Origin: Megaleporinus macrocephalus
Lineage: Eukaryota; Chordata; Actinopteri; Characiformes; Anostomidae
Reading direction: 5' to 3'
Length of the DNA stretch: 64,000 nt
Assembly (NCBI GenBank): GCA_021613375.1
Contig: CM038705.1
Coordinates: 10,988,711 to 11,052,710 of the forward strand
Shown: piece after piece, positions 35,350 to 47,639 of the stretch
How the letters are laid out: each line of letters starts with the position of its first letter
Numbering within the stretch: position 1 is the first letter of the stretch
The notes under the pieces: generated by a model
What the model was told of the DNA's origin: nothing
The model's input: only the letters and a program-made list of their open reading frames with translations
Databases searched by the model: none
Position numbers and translations under genes: made by a program

Positions 35350-36215
35350 GAAGTCAATAGCCAGCATTCAAGCCAGTGAGAAACTGAACAGCCAGTAATA
35401 GTTTTCAAGCACTCATTATAATTATGGCACCAAATCATTATGGACAGTCCAGGTATCTCTGAAACAGCCAGGGGTGGTCAGCAGTGGTGAGAGCCTTGAA
35501 GAGTGTAGGGTACCCAAGACGCACTGATGCACAAGGGCAATATAGGCTATCCCACCTAGTCTGACCCACAGCTACTTCGGCACAGAATTTTTTAATGATG
35601 GGTACAGGAGGAATGTGTCATCAGGGGCCTACACCGCCACAGCCTGGTCAGAGTGCCCATGCTAACCCCCTGTCAACCAGCGAGGGCACCTACGACGGGC
35701 ACGCAAGCGCCTGAGCTGGACAGTGGAGCAACAGAATACGGTTGCCTGCCCCCATGAGCCCTAATTTCCTTTACTTTACATTGACAGCCTGGTACCTGTG
35801 CTGTGTTTACCTGGGGAAGTAATGACACCAGAATGCACTGTGAGAAGAACACAAGCCAGGGGAGGAAGTGTGATGCTCTGGGGAATGTTCTGCTGGGAAA
35901 CCTTGCTTCCAGGTTTTCATGAGCATGTCAATTTGACACATGCCACCTACATAAACATCGCACAGGTACACCAGGTTCATGGCAATAGTATTCCCAGATG
36001 GCAGGGGCCTCTTTCAGCAGGATAATGAACTCTGCCACACTGCAAACACTGTTCAGGAATGCTTTGAGCAACATGAAGAAGAGTTCAAGGTGTTGCCCTG
36101 GCTTCAGATTCCCCAGATCTTATACCTTGGTATGCGGCACCTTACAACTTTGTCTTGATGCTGGATACCATGGAGCACCTTCAGAGGTCTTTTTGTAGAA
36201 CTTCTGCAAATTAAG
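35350..36215 (+). pseudogene. Tc1-like transposase relic
   Basis: The plus strand shows 'TPECTVRRTQARGGSVMLWG' (35825-35885), matching the 'GGGSVMVWG' block of Tc1 transposases. After a frameshift, 'LFQQDNELCHTANTVQECFE' (about 36010-36070) is the second-Asp block, normally QQDNAPCHTA. The third region 'LPWLQIPQILYL' stands where 'LPWPPNSPDLNPIEHLW' is expected, but a deletion has removed the Glu. Upstream sequence (35440-35780) carries decayed N-terminal wording. Dead copy. Confidence 0.75.
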
Positions 36216-36643
36216 CTGAAAATCAGTACACTGCAAAGTATCTGGGCAAGGATAAGTATTCTATATCTAGTTCATGTGCTTAATATTTCTAATTTTTAAT
36301 ATTTATAGATTGCTTCACTTATTTTTAGAACTTTTCTCTTCCTGTGTTCTTGTGTCATTTTATTAAGTTTAATTATTTTCACAGCAGTGGTAAATTATTT
36401 AGCTTTTGCTCCTAAAACAAGTGAAAATGTCTAGAAACAAATGTGTAGTTTTCAATTAATTTTAAATAATATCTTAAATAATTATATAAATAATTATATA
36501 AATTATTTATATAATTTACATAATTATAGAAATAATTTAAAAAGTATTTAAAAAATAATTATATAAATAATAATAAATAATCTTATGAACCTACAACTTT
36601 CTCAAACTGAAGACTACTTGCCAAGATTTCATTTTCTGTTGTG
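36216..36643. other. AT-rich spacer with TAATTATATAAAT repeats
   Basis: 36465-36585 is an AT-rich run of TAATTATATAAATAAT words. No gene. Confidence 0.5.
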
Positions 36644-37091
36644 TACACTACCTCTCAAAAGTTTAGGATTTAAAGTTTAGTTTAAGGAATAAAAATGTTT
36701 GTATTAAAGTCTATTTTTGTATAGAGGCTTATTTTGCATATAGTCCTATTATCAGCAATTCTCAGTCCTCTGTCTAAATCTCCTGGTACGGCCACCAATC
36801 CAAGTTAAGGATGTTATTGGACTAATTGGTTGTTAGGACACTCTTGCTCAATTGTGATGCACAGCTGAAAAACATTCTACTAATAAGTGAGTATAAAAGG
36901 GAGAACAACATTCTAGGTTAGTTTAGTATCTGAAGATCAGCATTTGATGGCTTGCTGACCGACTCACAATGACCAGAAAGAAACAACTTTCTTTAGAGAC
37001 CCGTCAGTCCATTGTTGTGTTAAGGAAGGAAGATACTCCATTGAAAACAAGAACATTTCACTGTGATCCCAAACTTTTGAGCGCTAGTGTA
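36644..37091 (+). mobile_element. Tc1-derived MITE keeping the transposase start (copy 1)
   Basis: Element 36646-37089 (444 bp) between TA and TA. Ends CACTACCTCTCAAAAGTTTA and, complemented, CACTAGCGCTCAAAAGTTTG. At 36969 ATG opens MTRKKQLSLETRQSIVVLRK, resembling the first helix-turn-helix of a Tc1 transposase; the frame is then cut by deletion right after 'GAAGATACTC' and reaches the right end. A TATAAAAGG box lies at 36892, about 75 bp before the ATG. The sister copy at 54681-55221 shares the same layout. Confidence 0.82.
36892..36901 (+). promoter_or_regulatory. TATA box of the Tc1-derived MITE
   Basis: TATAAAAGGG about 77 bases before the truncated transposase ATG; identical wording in the sister copy at about 55036. 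Probably the ancestral transposase promoter. Confidence 0.5.
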
Positions 37092-38550
37092 TATCTTGAC
37101 AAATATCAAATCTACACAAAATCACCTTTGAGATGTTGTAGGAATAAAGAACTTTATAACTTATTCATGTACATGTAACAGTGAGACCACCCTTGGTGAT
37201 TTAATTTCCAGTCTGAACGTCCTGTAACTACAAAATATTCAATTTTGGTTTTTGGGGTTTTTGTTGTTTTGCTTGGTTGGGTTTTGTTCCCAAAAGATAT
37301 TTCTTAGGAGATATAAAATAACATAAGGGATATAAAAGAGATCAAATAATCCACTTGCATTGGAAAAAAGGAAAGTCATAAAAAAATTTAAAAACATTTT
37401 CCTACAGATCAACTATAGATCAAAAAGTTACAGAGAAACGAAGAAAACCCGCAGGGAGAACCCTAACAACCACCTGGAACACCTGGTACACCACCAAAAC
37501 TGTCCCTGTCAGAAGAACAACACTTTTTAAAAGATTAAGAAAATCAAGCTGCACTCATTTCATATCTAATAACTATCCATCCACTACAAAGCTGAGATTT
37601 ACTATTGATTTAAATTTGTAATTAGGATTACTCTGACTGTGAAAAGCAGAAAAAACAAAAGTTGAACATATACAGGTGAGGATATAGAAAAGGGAGACTG
37701 TGGTCACTGTGGACTTTTGCATAGTACTGTATGTACATAGAGGGCCAGGCTGCATCATGGAAGGGGACAGAGCTGGATGGAGCTTTGGTCTCAATACTCA
37801 ATCTAATTTGGTGGGCGGTTTATTGTGTGCGCATTCAAGTTGTGTGGGAGGACGGAACGTAGGCTGGATCACAAATCTCGTTTTTCCCTTGTTTGATTGC
37901 TTCATCTCTCCATTCCGAAGTGCCCGTTCGTCCTGTCTGTAAGTGCACGGGCATAACTGTTAGAATTACACTGAGACCTGTCAAGAATACTTTCCTGCAT
38001 ATCACACGCTCAGCGAATACAGCTGCATCTCAGTGCCGTGACATTTCAATACTAACCCACACAGAAAAATACAGAAAGCTTGCTTCTGTCATTTACTCAG
38101 GCTAAGAGATTGAAGGGTCAGGACTGGATATACAACAGCACTGTGGCTGTCAAACAGCTCTGCCACTCCCTTTTAGAAAGTGATCAGTTATTAACTAGTG
38201 GGTGTAGTGGTGTTAGTCAAAATGGGCCTGAATTGGATGTTTGACTTATTAAGATGAACACAACTTACACACTACAGAAAATCAGAGCTACTTACTACAA
38301 CATCATGTAACAGATTGATCTGAAAATAACAGCTGTAAAATCATTTTGATTGTACTCTGAAGGGAGTATGATGTCAATGCCACTCTGAGTCTGGAACACT
38401 TGCTATTGAACTAAGTAACCTTGGAGGAGCGGAAACTAAATCTATGTAACACTTTACAGCAACGCAACACACAACGACAACTACAGGTCTTTGGCTAGCT
38501 ATAAGAAGAGGCTAGCTTGGTATTCCCAGCACGGACATCATAGCAGAGGC
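37092..38550. other. Intergenic, no gene recognised
   Basis: Short frames on both strands lack motifs. 37700-38100 includes a few CpGs. Nothing else supported. Confidence 0.35.
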
Positions 38551-38555
38551 TGAAA

Positions 38556-39910
38556 ACTACAGAAGACATTGTCTGAGGCTGTGTTTCTGAATTGTCGACC
38601 AATCAGAGGTTGTGTTTCCGACTTGTTGACCAATCTGAGGCTGTACATCTGAACTGTCAACTAATCAGAGGCTGTGTTCCTGATTTATCCACCAATCTAA
38701 GGCTGTGTTCCTGACTTATTGACCAATCCGAGGCTGTGTCCCTGACTTATCAACCAATCTGAGGCTGTGATTCTGACTTGTTGCCCAATCTGAGGTTGTG
38801 TTCCTGGCTTGTTGACCTATCTGAAGCTGGGTTCCTGACTTATCAACCAATCAGAGGATGTGTTCTTGACTTGTTGACCAATCTGAGGCTGTGTTCTTGA
38901 CTTGTTGACCAATCAGAGGTTGTGTTCTTGACTTGTTGACCAATCCGAAGCTGTATTCCTGACTTATAAACCAATCTGAAGCTGTACTTCTGACTTTTCA
39001 ACCAATCAGAGGTTGTGTTCTTGACTTGTTGACCTATCTGAAGCTGTGTTCCTGATTTATCAACCAATCAGAGGCTGTGTCCCTGACTTATCAACCAATC
39101 AGAGGTTGTGTTCTTGACTTGTTGACCAATTCAAGGCTGTGTTCCTGACTTATAAACCATTTGAAGCTGTGTTTCTGACTTATCAGCCAATCTGAGGTTG
39201 TGTTCTTGACTTGTTTACCTATCCGAGGCTGTGTTCCTGACTTATCAACCAATCAGAGGTTGTGTTCCTGACTTGTTGGCCAATCTGAAGCTGTGTTCCT
39301 GACTTATCAACCAATCAGAGGTTGTGTTCTTGACTTGTTAACCAATTCAAGGCTGTGTTGCTGACTTATAAACCATTTGAAGCTGTGTTTCTGACTTATC
39401 AGCCAATCTGAGGTTGTGTTCTTGACTTGTTTACCTATCCAAGGCTCTGTTCCTGACTTATTAACCAATCAGAGGCTCTGTTCCTGACTTATCAACCAAT
39501 CAGAGGTTGTGTTCTTGACTTGTTGACCTATCTGAGGCTGCGTTCCTGACTTATCGACCAATCAGAGGCTGTGTTCTTGAGTTGTTGACCAATCCGAGGC
39601 TGTGTTTTTGACTTATCAACAAATCAGAGGTTGTGTTTCTGACTTGTTGACCAATCTGAGGCTGTACATCTGGACTGTCGACCAATCAGAGGCTGTGTCC
39701 CTAACTTATCGTCCAATCAAAGGCTGTGTTACTGACTTATCAACCAATCAGAGGTTGTGTTCTTAACTTGTTTACCTATCTGAAGCTGTGTTCCTGACTT
39801 ATAAACCAATCTGAAGCTGCCCTTCTGACTTATAAACCAATCTGAAGCTGTCCTTCTGACTTAACCAATCTGAGGCTGTGTTCTTGACTTGTTGACCAAT
39901 CAGAGGTGTT
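38556..39910 (+). repeat. 31-bp minisatellite with a CCAAT box in most units
   Basis: About 43 units of roughly 31 bp, model 'GAGGCTGTGTTCCTGACTTA' followed by 'TCAACCAATCA'. I count about 33 CCAAT pentamers, most as ACCAATCAG or ACCAATCTG; other units carry CCTAT, CTAAT or CCATT variants. Unit edges vary at TTATCAA/TTGTTGA, giving alternating subtypes. The minus-strand frame at 38843-39067 is a shadow of the repeat. Confidence 0.93.
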
Positions 39911-40095
39911 CATGAATTGTCGATGGTACAACACTATCCCTCCAGCCAAAATAAAAGTAAGTCTTTTACATCACCAAAACATTTATTCTTTTATGTATGA
40001 TGTCTTTTGATGACGTATACAATATCACAGACTTAAGAGGGTCAAGCTTAATATGTCAGTGTTTGACATACATTGTGTACACTTAATGTGAATAG

Positions 40096-40268
40096 ATGCA
40101 TTCAGTCGTGGGCTGAAGGTTAGGGATCCGTTCTTGTGGCTGGAAGGTCGCTGGTTTGATCCCCTGGACCAACAGGACACGACTGTAGTGCCCCTGAGCA
40201 CAGCAGCTAACCCCCAACAGCTCCCTGGGTGATGTGGATAGGGCTGCTAACCACTCCGGGCAAGTGTG
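40096..40268 (+). mobile_element. tRNA-derived SINE, second family
   Basis: 'GGTCGCTGGTTTGATCCCC' at about 40146-40164 contains a B-box-like GGTTTGATCC, preceded by 'GGGCTGAAGGTTAGGGATC', the place of an A box. The body continues 'GTGCCCCTGAGCACAGCAGC', 'CCCCAACAGCTCCCTGGG', 'AACCACTCCGGGCAAGTGTG', a wording I associate with ostariophysan SINEs. Its 3' part, CACTGCCCCCTAGTGTGTAT, is the first unit of the array that follows. Confidence 0.65.
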
Positions 40269-43200
40269 CCCACTGCCCCCTAGTGTGTATGTTCACTAGT
40301 GTGTGTATATGTGGGTGTTTCACTGCCCCCTAGTGTGTATGTTCACTAGTGTGTGTATATGTGGGCGTTTCACTGCTCCCTAGTGTGTATGTTCACTAGT
40401 GTGTGTGTATATGTGGGTGTTTCACTGCCCCCTAGTGTGTATGTTCACTAGTGTGTGTATATGTGGGTGTTTCACTGCCCCCTAGTGTGTCTGTTCACTA
40501 GTGTGTGTATATGTGGGTGTTTCACTGCCCCCTAGTGTGTATGTTCACTAGTGTGTGTATATGTGGGCGTTTCACTGCTCCCTAGTGTGTATGTTCACTA
40601 GTGTGTGTGTATATGTGGGTGTTTCACTGCCCCCTAGTGTGTCTGTTCACTAGTGTGTGTATATGTGGGTATTTCACTGCCCCCTAGTGTGTCTGTTCAC
40701 TAGTGTGTGTATATGTGGGCGTTTCACTGCCCCCTAGTGTGTATGTTCAATAGTGTGTGTATATGTGGGTGTTTCACTGCCCCCTAGTGTGTCTGTTCAC
40801 TAGTGTGTGTATATGTGGGTGTTTCACTGCCCCCTAATGGGTATGTTCAATATTGTGTTTATATGTAAGTGTTGCACTGCCCCCTAGTGTGTCTGTTCAC
40901 TAGTGTGTGTATATGTGGGTGTTTCACTGCACCCTAGTGTGTATGTTCAACAGTGTGTATATGTGGGTGTTTCACTGCCCCTAGTGTGTGTGTTTGATAG
41001 TGTGTGTATATGTGGGTGTTTCACTGCCCCCTAGTGTGTATGTTCACTAGTGTGTGTATATGTGGGCTTTTCACTGCCCCCTAGTGTGTATGTTCAATAG
41101 TGTGTGTATATGTGAGTGTTTCACTGCCCCCTAGTGTGTGTGTTTGATAGTGTGTGTATATGTGGGTGTTTCACTGCCCCCTAGTGTGTGTGTTTGATAG
41201 TGTGTGTATATGTGGGCGTTTCACTGCCCCCTAGTGTGTATGTTCAATAGTGTGTGTATATGTGGGTGTTTCACTGCCCCCTAGTGTGTATGTTCACTAG
41301 TGTGTGTATATGTGGGCGTTTCACTGCCCCTTAGTGTGTATGTTCAATAGTGTGTGTATATGTGGGTGTTTCACTGCCCAATAGTGTGTCTGGTCACTAG
41401 TGTGTGTATATGGGGGTGTTTCACTGCCCCCTAGTGTGTCTGTTCACTAGTGTGTGTATATGTGGGCGTTTCACTGCCCCCTAGTGTGTATGTTCAATAG
41501 TGTGTGTATATGTGGGTGTTTCACTGCCCCCTAGTGTGTCTGTTCACTAGTGTGTGTATATGTGGGTGTTTCACTGCCCCCTAATGGGTATGTTCAATAT
41601 TGTGTTTATATGTAAGTGTTCCACTGCCCCCTAGTGTGTCTGTTCACTAGTGTGTGTATATGTGGGTGTTTCACTGCACCCTAGTGTGTATGTTCAACAG
41701 TGTGTATATGTGGGTGTTTCACTGCCCCTAGTGTGTGTGTTTGATAGTGTGTGTATATGTGGGTGTTTCACTGCCCCCTAGTGTGTATGTTTACTAGTGT
41801 GTGTATATGTGGGCTTTTCACTGCCCCCTAGTGTGTATGTTCAATAGTGTGTGTATATGTGAGTGTTTCACTGCCCCCTAGTGTGTGTGTTTGATAGTGT
41901 GTGTATATGTGGGTGTTTCACTGCCCCCTAGTGTGTGTGTTTGATAGTGTGTGTATATGTGGGCGTTTCACTGCCCCCTAGTGTGTCTGTTCACTAGTGT
42001 GTGTATATGTGGGTGTTTCACTGCACCCTAGTGTGTATGTTCAACAGTGTGTATATGTGGGTGTTTCACTGCCCCTAGTGTGTGTGTTTGATAGTGTGTG
42101 TATATGTGGGTGTTTCACTGCCCCCTAGTGTGTATGTTCACTAGTGTGTGTATATGTGGGCTTTTCACTGCCCCCTAGTGTGTATGTTCAATAGTGTGTG
42201 TATATGTGAGTGTTTCACTGCCCCCTAGTGTGTGTGTTTGATAGTGTGTGTATATGTGGGTGTTTCACTGCCCCCTAGTGTGTGTGTTTGATAGTGTGTG
42301 TATATGTGGGCGTTTCACTGCCCCCTAGTGTGTATGTTCAATAGTGTGTGTATATGTGGGTGTTTCACTGCCCCCTAGTGTGTATGTTCACTAGTGTGTG
42401 TATATGTGGGTGTTTCACTGCCCTCTAGTGTGTATGTTTAATAGTGTGTGTATATGTGGGTTTTTCACTGCCCCCTAGTGTGTATGTTCAATAGTGTGTG
42501 TATATGTGGGTGTTTCACTGCACCCTAGTGTGTATGTTCAACAGTGTGTATATGTGGGTGTTTCACTGCCCCTAGTGTGTGTGTTTGATAGTGTGTGTAT
42601 ATGTGGGTGTTTCACTGCCCCCTAGTGTGTATGTTCACTAGTGTGTGTATATGTGGGCTTTTCACTGCCCCCTAGTGTGTATGTTCAATAGTGTGTGTAT
42701 ATGTGAGTGTTTCACTGCCCCCTAGTGTGTGTGTTTGATAGTGTGTGTATATGTGGGTGTTTCACTGCCCCCTAGTGTGTGTGTTTGATAGTGTGTGTAT
42801 ATGTGGGCGTTTCACTGCCCCCTAGTGTGTCTGTTCACTAAAGTGTGTATATGTGGGTGTTTCACTGCACCCTAGTGTGTATGTTCAACAGTGTGTATAT
42901 GTGGGTGTTTCACTGCCCCTAGTGTGTGTGTTTGATAGTGTGTGTATATGTGGGTGTTTCACTGCCCCCTAGTGTGTATGTTCACTAGTGTGTGTATATG
43001 TGGGCTTTTCACTGCCCCCTAGTGTGTATGTTCACTAGTGTGTGTATATGTGAGTGTTTCACTGCCCCCTAGTGTGTGTGTTTGATAGTGTGTGTATATG
43101 TGGGTGTTTCACTGCCCCCTAGTGTGTGTGTTTGATAGTGTGTGTATATGTGGGCGTTTCACTGCCCCCTAGTGTGTATGTTCAATAGTGTGTGTATATG

Positions 43201-43565
43201 TGGGTGTTTCACTGCCCCCTAGTGTGTATGTTCACTAGTGTGTGTATATGTGGGTGTTTCACTGCCCTCTAGTGTGTATGTTTAATAGTGTGTGTATATG
43301 TGGGTTTTTCACTGCCCCCTAGTGTGTATGTTCAATAGTGTGTGTATATGTGGGTGTTTCACTGCCCCCTAGTGTGTATGTTTAATAGTGTGTGTATATG
43401 TGGGTGTTGCACTGCCCCCTAGTGTGTATGTTCAATATTGCGTGTATATGTGGGTGTTTTACTGGTCCCTAGTGTGTACGTTCACTAGTGTGTGTATATG
43501 TGGGTGTTTCACTGCCCCTAGTGTGTCTGGTCACTAGTGTGTGTATATGGGGGTGTTTCACTGCC
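40269..43565 (+). repeat. 50-bp minisatellite grown from the SINE 3' part, ~66 units
   Basis: Unit: CACTGCCCCCTAGTGTGTAT, GTTCACTAGTGTGTGTATAT, GTGGGTGTTT. Subtypes differ at GTTCAC/GTTCAA/GTTTGA, GGGTG/GGGCG/GAGTG/GGGCT and CCCCC/CACCC. A marked short subtype ('TTCAACAGTGTGTATATG' then 'CTGCCCCTAG') begins at 40946, 41693, 42040, 42537 and 42884, i.e. spacings 747, 347, 497 and 347, showing higher-order duplications of 7, 10 and 15 units. Confidence 0.95.
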
Positions 43566-44625
43566 CCAATGTAATGACTATGAGCAGACCCTGTGAACAG
43601 ATCTCTCATGAGAAGACCTTGATCTTATTTTTTGGGTCATTTCTAATAATTACAGACATATTTGGGGTTTATAGTCTTCATGGACCTCTTAAAATGACCT
43701 TGGTCACCAAAAAGCCATCTATACAGTCTGAGATTCCCCACCACACAACACACGAGTGGTATCCACCTGACGTGTGCCTGAAACGGCCGCAAACGGCTTC
43801 GTCCATCAGGCCCTCAGAGCGACAGCATGTGTGCATTGGGGCCGGTTGAGAGGGAAGTTAATTGCGGTGTGGAGTCCGGTGTGTACCGGCGCTTGATTAC
43901 AGTGCCCAGGCTTCGGAGGGCGAGTGTACAGCGTATATGTGTGTCTATTGCAGCCAAGTCTGCGTCTACAGAGATAACAGGATTAGCTGCCCCCTGACAT
44001 CCACTGTACAAGCGGGATGGAGAGAGAGAGAAGCGAGGGAGAAATGAGGGAGGAGAGAGGGACATAAGTGACACTGATAGGGTTGAAGGATTTATGTCAG
44101 GAGCGAGCGAGCAAGCGAGAGAGAGAGTAAGAGAGAGAGAGAGAGAAACAGGAGCGCCAGTAAGTCACAGCTGGCTGTCTGTCAAGCTTTCCTCATCCGC
44201 AAGATCAATAAGGCTTTATTGAAAAGGAGCAGAGTTTAAACTGGTAAAATCAAACGTACACAGCTCCCTCCTCAGACCAGCCGATTAGCCAACATACATT
44301 TTGGGGTCTGAAGTTTACTTCTTTAGTTATGCACTAAACCTGATGAAAGCTTAACCCTTTCATGCATAGTGTCCACACTTAATAACAGTTAATAATAGTA
44401 TAATTTAAAGCATATGAAATGCATTTCACCCTCCAAACAACTAGATGGCACAATCATAAGTCTCACTGCTCCAGTGTTAGAAAATCCATTCTTTTGAATT
44501 CTGTTGTAGTCTTGAGTGCTGAGGCTTAGAATCTAGGAGGACTGACAATACTAAGAATGCAGATCATGTCTCTGGTATATCTATAATCAAAGTTCTTACT
44601 CAAAAAAATATATATTTGTATATAA
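43566..44625. other. Repeat-poor segment, CpG-bearing core at 43730-44020
   Basis: Single-copy within the window. 43740-43990 has many CpGs ('GAAACGGCCGCAAACGG', 'GTACCGGCGCTTGATTAC'). GA runs at 44020-44050 and 44115-44150. The open frame at 43541-43849 starts in the minisatellite and shows no motif. Candidate regulatory DNA by composition. Confidence 0.3.
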
Positions 44626-44703
44626 TAAATAATATATATTATATTATATTATATTATATTATATTATATTATATTATATTATATTATATTATATTATATA
44701 TAA
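44626..44703. repeat. (ATATT)n microsatellite
   Basis: About 13 perfect pentamers ATATT between AT-rich flanks. Confidence 0.95.
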
Positions 44704-44989
44704 TATTTGTGTGTCAAACTCCAATGAACATGATTTGATATATTAAACTTCTTTTCCATTATTTTAGTTGTTTCATGCAACAAATGGCTATAAATATTAA
44801 AGTGCACCATTTATATGTTTTAGTTTTTTTTATATGTTGTGTAGATGTATAACACTAATACATTTATATAAATGTATAGTTATGTGACATCTGTGTCCAT
44901 TATCAAGTTTTCCTCTGTCCAGTCTGTTTTGAGGGATTTCACAGCAAGAAGTAAGAGTAACAAACATGTTCTAAGCTCCACGACTCACC

Positions 44990-45690
44990 GCATTGTACGG
45001 TCGCAGTCACCCGCTTACTAGGTAGCATCGGACACACTTCGCACAAACCCCTACATCACCATGGCTACCTATCACTCACACCTGTATCCCATTAGTGCTA
45101 GCTTCAGCGTGTGGCGTTGCTTTCAGTATCTGAAACTGTGAGGATCAGATCCTACCTGTCAGTGGTCTCTAGGCTGGTGTGCTCTCAAGGTCTTTTCCCA
45201 GGTTGATCCAGTTTGGCCTTTCCACAGCAGGGTCCCGTCTACCTCCCTGGAACCCAAGAGAACCTGCAGACTCGGCCTCATCACCCACCTCCAAGCGGCT
45301 GAGCCCCACTACGGTGGAGCCCAAAGAGTGAGGTCGGTGCCACCACGGATCCACAAAGTCTAATCTCAGTACGGGTTCGTTTCCCCAGCTCCAGCCAGGC
45401 TCCTTAAAGACTATTTACGTTTAGGTTCCTCCTCCTCCACCGTGGGACGCGAGTGGTGCTCAGGTTCCCCAGGACCATCGGACCAACGCAGGAGGAGCAA
45501 GTGAGCCTTTTCATCTACGCTGGTGATCCATTATCTCCATCCAGCCTGCCCTCTGGATCAGCCGGTGGCTACCGCTAGCCCTCCTGCTTCCAACCCTTTG
45601 GACATTCTCGCCTTAGCGAGCTTCTTGGACTGTTTTTGTTGAATTTTGAACTGTTCTATCGCATTAAAGCCTTGCACATGGATCGCATGT
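44990..45690 (+). repeat. Possible LTR-like or retroposed segment
   Basis: A GC-richer block (45110-45640) in AT-rich DNA, ending in 'GTTCTATCGCATTAAAGCCT' with an ATTAAA poly(A)-like signal and then 'TGCACATGGATC'. This layout resembles the end of a fish retroelement LTR, but no terminal TG...CA pair or target duplication was found. Confidence 0.3.
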
Positions 45691-46026
45691 CTCCTCTCCT
45701 CTCAAATGTTCTAATAGTTTGCATTTTTTATTTAAAAGTTATAAAAAAGAAGCTTAAAGTTCAGCATTGTTTGTATGAAATGTTAGTTTTACAATATAAT
45801 ACATTTAAAAGTTCAAGAAAGATTTGAGGAAAAATATAAGGCTTCTTGAAAAAACACTTTAGATGTTCATATATGGACAGTTCAATAACTTGTTAATAAA
45901 ACTGATATTTATGTAAAATGAAATTCCATAGGATTATTCATGCAGATCTGAGCAAGAACATTTTTAAACAATCTGAATACAATATTTAATAATTTATGCA
46001 GGAAAGGGTTAAACACTCTACTTATA

Positions 46027-46520
46027 TACACAGTCAAGTCACATTGTTATGACCACTAGCTAATATCCAGAGTAACCGCCGTGTGCAGCACAACAGCAGC
46101 TAGACAAACTGGGAGACTCAACAAAGTCCTGGTAGGATGTCACTGATATCTAGAGCCATGCTGACTGCAGTGCATCCCTCAACTGCTGGAGGGCACGATA
46201 TATAGGGTGAAAAGGATGGTCCTGGTTGTCCCACAGCTGCTCAAGTCTGGGGAATTAGGGGGTCCAGGGTCCTCCAACCCATGTGGGACATTTCTAGATG
46301 CGTGACGTGTCACGTTGTCTTGCTGGAAGATCCCATCCGCCCCAGAGAAGACAATGCAAGGATGGATTCATACCCAAATCGGTTGAGCGTACCTTCCACA
46401 TGGATGAGTGGGCCCGGAGATCACCACGAAACCATTCCCTAGACCATAACGCTGCCACCTAGGCACCACTGAAGACAAAAGTAGGAAAAGTAGGTCATAA
46501 TAATATGATTCGACTGTGTA
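46027..46520 (-). mobile_element. Tc1-type internally deleted element (copy 2 of CACAGTC family)
   Basis: Element 46029-46518 between TA and TA. Ends CACAGTCAAGTCACATTGTT and, complemented, CACAGTCGAATCATATTATT. The complement of 'AACCCATGTGGGACATTTCT' (46276) and of 'CACATGGATGAGTGGGCCC' (46397) match the copy at 15189-15696, in opposite orientation. No usable frame. Confidence 0.82.
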
Positions 46521-46869
46521 TGTATGGCATGTTTATCTGACTGACTGGCTCTCTCCACTGTGGCTTCATGTGCTCTCAGTATGGCTTTAGTTTAAGGTAG
46601 TAATGTGACGTGGCGTGTTGTAACGTGCAGAGGAATTGAACTGTGCTCAAAAAAAACAATGGTTTAGAATTTTTGGATGATGTGCCGCGGCACGCCCGGT
46701 GTGTGGTGGCCGTAGGCGCTTTAATGCTTATATCATCATGAATATAAGCGTGTAGGCCTACACACTATATACGGGTCTGGCAGGTAGCTACGTCTCACAC
46801 ACATTAAAATGCGTTTGTAAGATAAGCAGAATCTAAATTTGATTGAACAGGTACAGAGTTCTTGGAATA
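46521..46869. other. Spacer with a short CpG-rich block
   Basis: 46680-46760 has clustered CpGs ('TGTGCCGCGGCACGCCCGG', a short palindrome). No gene. Confidence 0.35.
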
Positions 46870-47638
46870 GTCTAGGGAAGGGGTATTTAATTAGAGTTCA
46901 GTAAGGTCCAGTTAGAGGAGATATCCTCAGGCCAAGGTCCAGACCATCATCATTTCTAACTTGTGTTATGATTCAGTGGCATATCCTGTTTACTGAAGTA
47001 ACCTAGTATCAGAATCTTATACCATCAACTACTGAAATACAAACTTATTACAAATACCATTCAGTATATTTCAGTATATTTACTGTTTAAATGCTGAACG
47101 GAATTAATTATTTATGAAACTACAAATACATTTTTATCCTTACTTCAAGTAAAAACAAGGGCTACATTTAAAAAAACAGAATTCTTTTTAAAAAAGTGCA
47201 TCTTAAAGTGTTTATTTATAGAGAAAGTAAATAAAACGTGCGTCTTCTTGTTAACTCAGCTTCACAGATTGACATGTTGGTTGTACAGAGCGGTGTTCTC
47301 CAAAACTACACGAGCAGGTCCATTCCAGAACCATTCCTGTTAAACACTCAGTTTTCTCTGTTCACTTTTCTGTTTTTAGAGCTCCTTATTCTTTCTGACT
47401 CGCTTTAGTCTCCGGCTGCTGCTCCTCGCTCCGCACGCCCAAACGTGCACAGATTTTCTTACACTGCACCCGATTGGTCTGTGAGTTCACTGCACTGTAA
47501 AGCCCATATACCATAAAGACAAGAAAAGCTGTCAAGATTAAATCATACTCAATAGTTTATCAGTTTGGGTCGGCATTGGACAACGTCTGGGTCCGGATCC
47601 AGACCGCGGTCCACCTATTAGTGACCCCTGGTCTAGGT
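46870..47638 (-). mobile_element. hAT element (family H1, copy 3), unexpanded
   Basis: Element 46878-47630 (753 bp), flanked by GTCTAGGG (46870-46877) and GTCTAGGT (47631-47638), 7 of 8 identical. On the minus strand the start is CAGGGGTCACTAATAGG and the end CTAATTAAATACCCCTT. This copy keeps the full interior without an array or insertion, so it serves as the ancestral form for 25280-29833. No transposase frame: a non-autonomous hAT family. Confidence 0.9.
47396..47432 (-). repeat. Unexpanded precursor of the 17-bp array
   Basis: On the minus strand this reads GAGGAGCAGCAGCCGGAGAC then TAAAGCGAGTCAGAAAG and AATAAGGAG: two imperfect 17-mers next to each other. The same 'AGCAGCAGTCGGAGAATAAA' junction starts the array at 25458. 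Confidence 0.8.
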
Positions 47639-47639
47639 G

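Noticed and set aside
38556..39910. Array as a coding repeat protein (minus-strand frame 38843-39067)
   Set aside because: A 31-bp unit is not a multiple of three and unit length varies, so no frame continues through the array.
43541..43849. 102-codon frame following the 50-bp array
   Set aside because: Its start lies within the last array unit and there is no homologous motif.
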